A stretch of 64,000 nucleotides of DNA from Tubulanus polymorphus. Taxonomy: Eukaryota > Nemertea > Palaeonemertea > Tubulaniformes > Tubulanidae. Shown piece by piece: positions 25,401 to 34,400 of this stretch. Position 1 is the first letter of the stretch. Every line of letters starts with the position of its first letter. The position numbers and the translations under genes were made by a program. The stretch is taken from the NCBI RefSeq assembly GCF_964204645.1, contig NC_134032.1:6133175-6197174 (forward strand), in the 5' to 3' direction. Below the pieces are notes generated by a model. That model made no database searches. It had not been told where the DNA came from and was given only the letters and a program-made list of their open reading frames with translations.

Positions 25401-28400
25401 AAAAAAAATTAATATTAAAAATATGATATTCCACCAATTACAATTCCAATACAAGATATAGCTAATCTAATATTTCCATGCGATTTATTGTCATTATTAC
25501 TTTCAATTATTTCATGTTGAATATCATCAGTTTTTATATATTCTGATGTATTATAATTAGGGTTTCTGCTGCTTCGCAAAAAACCCTCTTGCAATTCTCG
25601 TGATTATTACCTTTTCCACTTTCCAGACAAACATTTTTTATAAAATGTATTTCCTCTCAGATTCGACTGCTGATAGCTTATAAACGTAATTTCCAATTCT
25701 CACAGAAATATAACTCAGCGTCTGACCATTTCGAATTTGCATATGGTATTCTATTATGAATTAATCCCGTGTTATTGCCGGGTCTAAACAGCGACAAGAA
25801 TAACGCAAAGCATTGTCATCCATTGATAAAAGTACATCCCGAAAAGCCTACAAATTTTTGGACGAACTCGACCGTCAAACTCAACCGTAAATCGCGAATT
25901 CAGACTCACAACTAGTCCGGATCCGTCATTCACCGCGAAAAATATACAGCCGGTGCGCAAAAAGTGTCTTATTAATAAAACAACATGAGGGATGGTTGAA
26001 ATAAATTTCTGCTTAAATTTATCGCGAGTTTTTGGACTTTAATGAATTTTATCGAAACTCTGATCCCTAAAATGAATCAATTAATTTATTCTATTCGTAC
26101 ATCAATTTACGTTGGCCTCATTTCCTGAAGATCAACGTAATATGGACAGAAATGGTAGGGATTTTCATATGGAATTTCACTTCCGCGTTCACTTGACTCG
26201 GAGCGATGACAATGACAGCAGAGTTAAAGTAATTTAAGGTGAGAATCCATTAACCAGGGAATGTTAGACATGATTTCTTGGTCTTACTGCAGTTAAGGCC
26301 ACCTTTCCACTGGGTGGTGCTATGATATGTGGTAGCAAATCAGTTCTCGACGAAGCACTGATCATTGTTGGCTACTTACTTAATGCCAATCTTTTTTGGG
26401 GATACGCATAGCATAGATTAGGGAGGGCCCTTAATGTAGTGTGTAGAGCCAGTGGTAGACCTAAGTAGTTAGTAAGGGGCTGGTTTACATTCATGTATAC
26501 GACTATTTATTTCGATTACTTTCTTGCCAGATATTATTCGTGGAATGAACTGGTCACTACGGTCTTCATTTGCGGATTCTTGCAGCTCGTGGGAATATAT
26601 TTAAACCACAGTGCGCAAGTGTACGTTTCAAATCAAGCTTTTACGAAGCCGTAACTTATGCGCAACTGTCTCAGATACTGTAAGTACTTGAGATTTTATG
26701 TTATTGTTTTTCTAATGCCATGTTTAAAATATTTGAATTAGTTATCAGTCGTACTAACGTACATACAGAATTGGATTCATTGTTATTATGAGATAATAAT
26801 TCATGGACATCAAGAGTCCTACGATATACCCTTGATATGAAGCTTTTTAAAGTTTATCATAGACTTGTTTTGGAGAAAACCGAATTAATACCAATTCCAC
26901 ATGGCTTAATGGTCGGTGTCTGTGCTCTGCGAGAGGTAATAGATTTTTCACGACGAACGCACGATTAAAATTTTAGATTTAAATTGGTCTCCTGCGATAT
27001 CTATCATACTTTCTTTCGCTCCTCTGTTATACTACATAACTGAGTAATTCTTACATTTGATTGCTTAATTACAGGTGGAAAGAGGTCAGATGGCATGAAA
27101 ACCGAATTTGGCTGGCCAATTGGCGCGAGTAGATAAAGCGATGAGGTTTCAAAAGGTGTAGCCAAATGCTTGTATCATCAGGGGTAGACAAATTATCCGC
27201 AGATAAAAGAAAACTTCACCTTATTGATCTTCAGTTGATTTTGCTGTAATTATTCGCCTGGATAAATCAACAAACACATCCTAATTTCAAAATCTATGTT
27301 CAGTACAATTTCTTTTAATAAAATGAAAATTCATTTGGCTAATTTTAATGTATTTAAGATTGAATTTGAATTGATCTTAAAACTAGAGCAGAAAGCATTC
27401 AGCAATTTCGAAAATCCTAGACTCATAATCAAATTCTGTGAGTCAGTTAAGCTCGAATCAAGTTGAGGACTAAGGTGCCTAAAATTCAACTCCTCGATGT
27501 CCCTGTAAAGCCGAGTACGATGGAGTTTACACAATGAAAAACGTTGGACTGTGTAAGTGATACTTTCAAACGAGAAAATGGAGAACCTACGTAGGCAATC
27601 GATACACGTTATGCATATTCTTTTTTTAACTCCTTTATTTGTGAAGAGAAAGCTGTTACTAGTTGTTCCCCACGTTGATTCCGTGTGATTAAAAAAACGT
27701 ATTATCGGTACGGTACTAGACGTAGGCTTCTGTCAAAATAGTTTTTAAGGAACCGTGGTACATGTTTGGTCGTAGCACATTTCACGTTTGCAGCTATCTA
27801 AAACTACATACGGCCCAACCTAGAGTGAAAAGTCAATTAACCTCGATAACCGGTGTTTGCCCCGGTGCCGATCTCTTTGTCCGACTACGTTCCGACTGCA
27901 GCAGGGGACTGGCAGCAAGTGAACGATATCAGAGAAAAAGATTGTCAGATAAAATTGCGATTCGACACTGGGTATCCCAGCGGGAAAACCCGGTTACCAT
28001 TTATAGGGATAATGAAGAAATTCCGTGTTTTTTAAAAAATTCCGCGATTCCGTCATTCCGCGATATGACAACACCGACCTAACACGGTGGGGGATTTCCT
28101 TCGATAATCGGCTCGGATGTTCTGGCACACCTGTACTGGGATACCCCTCCGTTCTAAAGATTATTTCAAAAGTTAGGTTGGGTATGAGGGGCGAAGACCA
28201 TTAATCAATGCTTAGCTAAGATGCTGGCCTATATGAGCCGTAAGCAGGATTTCCCCTGAATTTACGCGACCATATGAACTTAACTCTTGAATTTCTTATT
28301 TTTACTATATGATATAGAAGATTTTGGAAAAGTGGAATAATCTGAGCTCAAACTGGACGTCAAGTGGCGTCAGTGTCTGACTTTGTCAGTAAGTCAGATT

Positions 28401-31400
28401 CGGTTAAAAGGACACTTCGAAGGATCCACATTTACGCGTTCATCAAAGGGACGTCCATCGGGCGCCTTCGGCGCCGGGGGTCTGTCTGATATTTTATTTT
28501 GAAGATTTTTTTAATTGAAAAAAGTAGAAATAAACACTCGCCTCTCTGAACACTTTTGAGAAACCAGTGTTATAAACACGGGTTCAATTTTGAATGCCCT
28601 AATACAACCACGATATCACCCTTCGATCTACACGTTCTGCACACATGTGTATAAGTAGAACGATTAGAATAAATAAATTCTCAATGCACTTATACATACC
28701 TTCATATTGTCGTGCTTGGCAGTAGTCCACATGAAGTCTTTACTGGCGCGCCCTTTTCCCAACACTACAAGAGTTTTTCCCCACATTGCAAACTTCTGAG
28801 ATTTTTCGCACATCATTTCGATCAGCGGAATAACCGATGTACCAGGATGTAAGTTTGTATTGATGAGCTCGTAAGCCAGGAAGCTGGATAGACTGCGACG
28901 GCTTTTGACTCCGATTCCTATTGGAACGTACTGACCTTCCTGATTAGTCAAAACGTAATCGACGACTAAAAGTTAAAAAAACGAAATTTACGTACTGGAC
29001 AGCTGCACATTATAATGTTCGGTCGATCCACCCATGAACTCATCCATTTTTCGACTACGCCCCTTCCAAAAATCGTTGATGAAAAATGCATAGGTTGGTT
29101 GAAATACTTCTTCAGAGTTTATGAATAAAAATGCTGATATAGAGATGGGTTTTCGCTTAACTAACGGATGTATAGTTAGGTTTTACGCCCAACGTCTGTA
29201 TATATTAATAATCCGATGCCATCTCCGAGAGAAAGAACACATAAGTATTCCATTTTGGTTCCTATATACTATTATTTCATTTGACTGACTTATTTGCGAG
29301 GGGAGACTAGGTGTTAGGTCTCTCCCCGGAGCCCTGATGGTTAGTAACTGCCGAGGTAAACTACATGACTCAGTACTCATACTGTACTGCGTAACTAAAT
29401 ATGGTCAGCTATAGGAGTACTGGCTACTCTAGAGGTCTATTTAAAGCTGAAGAGGAATTATGTTTAAACATGCACTGATGATTATATAATCATAGCTCAA
29501 CTCTGTATCATATGCCCCACCTTCCATTTGATTCGGCCCTGAATCAAGCATATGCCAAGACCGGGAACCAATGACTCATAAACCAAACCTCGATCACTCA
29601 GGGAAACGATCCCTAACCCCCGTAAAACTTTAAAAATAAAGTCCCAGCGGCTGCCATTTCAATGATCTAGACCAGCAATGGACACGTGAGAGTTCCTGCA
29701 AAATTCTACGGAATCAAATAGTAGAGAAAAACTTCCACGATATTCTTTTCTTAGACGTGCATTTTAAATGCTAAAATTTATATGAAATTAAGTTGCCTTG
29801 AAATTTGGGAAAATTAATTTTAAATTATATTCTTTGAATAACCTTAGCGACACCCGAAAGTAATAAGTGAGTGATCAATATGATCTACATTTAAGTTATG
29901 ATATACAAGTTTCTCTTTGCTGCACTTGTCACTTAATCAAGTAATCTGGCCCACAAAAATAAGTTAAACTAACAGCAATGTAGCTGATGACACTACGGTT
30001 TTCGTAGACAAGCTATATAATTTCCTTTTTTACAATTCTTAAGTATACAATTATTAAAATGATAGCATTATAAAGTAGTGCAATTGTTGCGCAACCTATA
30101 TATACGTATCTATATATTAATTTGGGGCCAAAATTCATTAACAGCTTTATTCATGCGACAAGATATAAATTAATTATCACTTAGTTGATAGCATAACAGT
30201 GTAGGGCAGTCCCTCTTCATTTAGAGCATCTTAGATCCATTGTCAGCTGTCTACTCAATTTTCGAAACTTATGACTACCATGTGTCCAATTTTAATATTT
30301 TAAATAGATTCAATTAAAAAAAACATTAAAATTGAATAAGCTAGTGTTGCTTAATAATCTTATTGTTTTTCTAATGTTTTTCTTATATTTCTTATTGATA
30401 CTAAATTTCTTTACATTTGACTAAAATAATATTAGAAAAACTTTACCTAAGAAATTTTATATCATATATGAATAAATTAAAAAATAAATTATTCCTGAGA
30501 CTTAAATTCAAAAGATAAAGCATGATATGTATTTAATACCATTAATACGTATTTATTACATTAATACGCATTTAATACATTAATACGTATTTAATACGTA
30601 TTTAATACATTAATACCTCAAGGCCCTTTTTTAACATCAATATAATTTTTAAAATATTTTTCATTTTCTTATTGTCTATTGTCTATATTTTCTTATTGCC
30701 TTATTCTCAATTTGAATTATATAATTTATGAATATACAACACTGAATATAAATTTATAAAATATGATAAAATTATTATTTGAAATATTATAGAATTTAGA
30801 ATGTGTATGAATGGATGAGTGGATGAATTGGAAGAATTGGAAGACTCGTCCATTCATCCATTCATCCAATTCATCCTCTCATCCATCAATATATAAATAG
30901 AAATTGATCTTTTTCATTATCAAACTTAATTTGAATTATGTAATTTATCATTAAGCTCATAAATATATATATGATTTCTTAATGATTTTTCATTTTTATA
31001 TCTTTTATTGCATATTTCACAGCATTTAATATTATTAATTCTATCTGAAATATAATCAATGTTTTCTTTTAATTCAGCGTATCTAATTTTGCAATTATCA
31101 TAGAATTCGAACAACTGTTTCAAACTATAAACTGAAAATGAAACTAATCCTGTAAGCATAATAATTGATTTAATATTCTGTTGATTTTTATATATTAGAT
31201 GTAATATTTCTAATACCTTACTCTCGCTCATTTTTATAGTTAAATATATATAAAATAAATTAAAAGATGCTATTTTAATCCTCTAAATCATTTTTATAGA
31301 TTATTTTTTTTATTGTTATTTTTTCTGTGATTGTTTCCATTTAATTTCTTTAATTTCCTGCTCAATTTTATATTTTCATTCATCAAATCTTTACTAATAT

Positions 31401-34400
31401 TTTCATAGTAAAAGAAAAGCGCGGCCAATATTAATCCTCCTGCTACAAGATAATGTTTTAAATCACTTTTCCCAGTCGGGGTGAAACCATCCATTTATTT
31501 AAGAAAAAAATTAAAAGATTTATAAGTAATTTGAAATATCTTATTTTGAGTATGAATATTTAGAGTTGAATTATTATTTTGAGTCATGATATTTTGATTT
31601 AAGATGGTGTGATTTATTGCTTCGAGAATAATATTTTCCACAATTACATAAAACGCTTTTATTAGGATTATATTTAGGCGTAACAATTTCATTATCTAAG
31701 TTACATTGAATTCCAATATGTTAAAATGATTTTTCATTATCTAATTCACATTGAATTCCAATATTTGATGAATTTTCATTATAGATAATTTGTTTATTAT
31801 CAAAATTAAAATAATAATATGAGTGTCTTTTTTCAATTCTTAAGTTAATCAGATCATTGTAACTTTTAGAAAGTATTAAATCACTATCTCTTTCATTAAA
31901 AGGAGTTTGAAGTATATTTATTATGTTTTCATCTAAAGTTCCTTAAGTATCTGTTAGTTCAGTAATTGAATATGTTTCATTTGATAATATTTGATTAATT
32001 ACAGTAATATTATCAATTTTATAATGCCTCTCACACACTTAATTTGATTTCTTAATGTTAAACTGTGAAAATAATTCATTGGTTTCATTGATTTCGATTT
32101 TGAATTTTGGTTCTTCTTCTTCTTTCTTCATTTTTATAACAAAACTTTTATTAAAATAAATCTAACTCATTCAAATATAAATATTCTATGTGAAAATATG
32201 AATTATTGCACTCAGACTTTTTATGTTTAAAAATAAGAATTAATATAAATATTCAATGATTTAAATATGAATTATTTCACTCGTTAATCACTCGTTACAT
32301 TTTATATTGAAAATATGAATTTAACGCATATAAATATAAATATTCACTGTTTTAAATATAAATTATTTCACACGTTAATTACTCGTTACTTTTTATATTG
32401 AAAATTGATTTTTTATCATTCGAAATCTATATTTGATCTTATTTTTCTAGATTACGCTAACATTTTACTCTCACTTTTAAAACATGAAATTAGTAGAGTA
32501 ATTGGTAATGTCTTGTTTCAAGTCAAAGGTTAAGAGGGCGAGTGATTAGAAATATTTTTATGAGCTCGACCTCTCGACCTTTGGCTTGAAACAAGACATT
32601 ACCAATTACTATGGGAGGTTTGGGGTGTGAAATAATGAATTCCTTCCTTGTTCCTACATAAATAATTCAGATCCAACTTACTGGGGATTTAGCAGCGAAC
32701 GGCAGTGTGCTAAAGGAATCAGGTGGATTTAAAGAGGTCCATTTAAAAAAAATCCGACACAACCCCTTAAAAATCCTGAGCCTAAGGCGTCTCATGCAAC
32801 TATTCCCCTTGAAAAACCGCCCCTGCATTGTACAGAAAATTGCATGAGTTACTTACTTATCACTTGAAGAAAAACATTGAGTAATATCAACTTACTTATC
32901 ATGTCTGTTTGGCAATCAGTGATTGTATTTTTGGCCTTTTCTTCGTCAAGAATCATTATTCGTAGCAGATTTGCAGAATCATTTACTAACTGTTTTTTAA
33001 TTCTACGTATTTCGGACGCTGCTATACCCCACTGACTAAGCGTCGCCTGTATCGACTGCGGTACTGTGTTCTCGCTGGTAATTGGCTCGTTTTTGCGCCC
33101 GACTCTACATATGAAACCGGTAGTGATTGGTTCATCGCAGCGCCCTCTACACGTGATAACGCTGATGCGGAAAGTGGCATCGTCTCTACCGACAGCTGTA
33201 AGTATTAAAAATTGATCGCAAAACAACTTTAAACGTTTCGTATCAAAGTATTCCCTAGTGAGCAATTAAACTCCACCTAAAAGCACCATCTAACGTGTTA
33301 AACAAATATCATAGTACCCAGAGCTATTTGAACAAAACATAACACCATACTGTCCTCTAAACACGATTTCTAGTCAGCTGAACATCCACTACATCACAGT
33401 GCACCCTAGTAAGTATAACATCCACTACATTAATGTGCCCCCTGGAGAGTTTTGACAAACACTACGTGAAAACCCTTAAGTGTCCCCTAGTGAGTCGAAT
33501 GTTCTCTACATCACAGCGCCCCTAGTGAGCGTAGTGTGCACTAACTTCAAAGTCACACCACGTCATCCCACCCCCATAACTAAACATGCACTACAACGTA
33601 CCACCCTCATAAAAGAAATCGTTCTTTTTAGATTTAACTCCAATAAGATAAACCACGTACCTTTGGAACCAGGATCGTAGAACTTCTCAATCAATACGCC
33701 ATTCCCAGATTCGGGCTGCGACAGAAGGGTAACGGCTCTATTGCAGATATTTTCATATTCGTCTTTACTGTGAATGCTTGCTGTTTTTTCATCGTACGAA
33801 TTTTTGATCGGTTTGATCATAATCTGTAAGCGTTGAAAACATAGAAAGGAAAAATTAGTCAATCAGCGCTGACCGGGACACGAACAGATACAAACTTTAA
33901 CTGCTGCGGAATCTGCCGGATTCAAGTGAAACTCCTAGTTCAAGATCAGTGAAAAATGCAGAAGCCGGGCGTTGTAGGTAAAAATCCCCTGGGTACCCTA
34001 GGTGAAAAATATCCCAGATAAAAAACACTTGATAAATATCCCATGGGTAAAAGTTCCAAAAATCTTTAAAGTAGGTAAAAATCCCCACTTTTTTAAGAAC
34101 ATTTCAAAGGAAGATATTTCTCCAATTCTGTTCATTTGCAATAAAACTGCTACGTGCAATGAATTTTTTCGTTGAGATAAATTCGTGAAAGGATTTTTAG
34201 AATAATTCTAATGAACTTTTTATTTGTAATATTTTTAGATTCGAACTGAAACATTACTTTTAATATGTGGTATAGGCCTATTACACTGTGCGATGCGATA
34301 AATTATTCGAAATAATTTACTTTTAATTTTAAATATTTCGTATTCAAGCTAGTGAAGATTTTAACTGTGCGATGAACTTTTATAAATTTAACATGAGCTG

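Noticed and set aside
27762-28082. 106-codon plus-strand ORF in intron 4
   Set aside because: No motif, overlapped by another frame, and it lies antisense inside the host intron.
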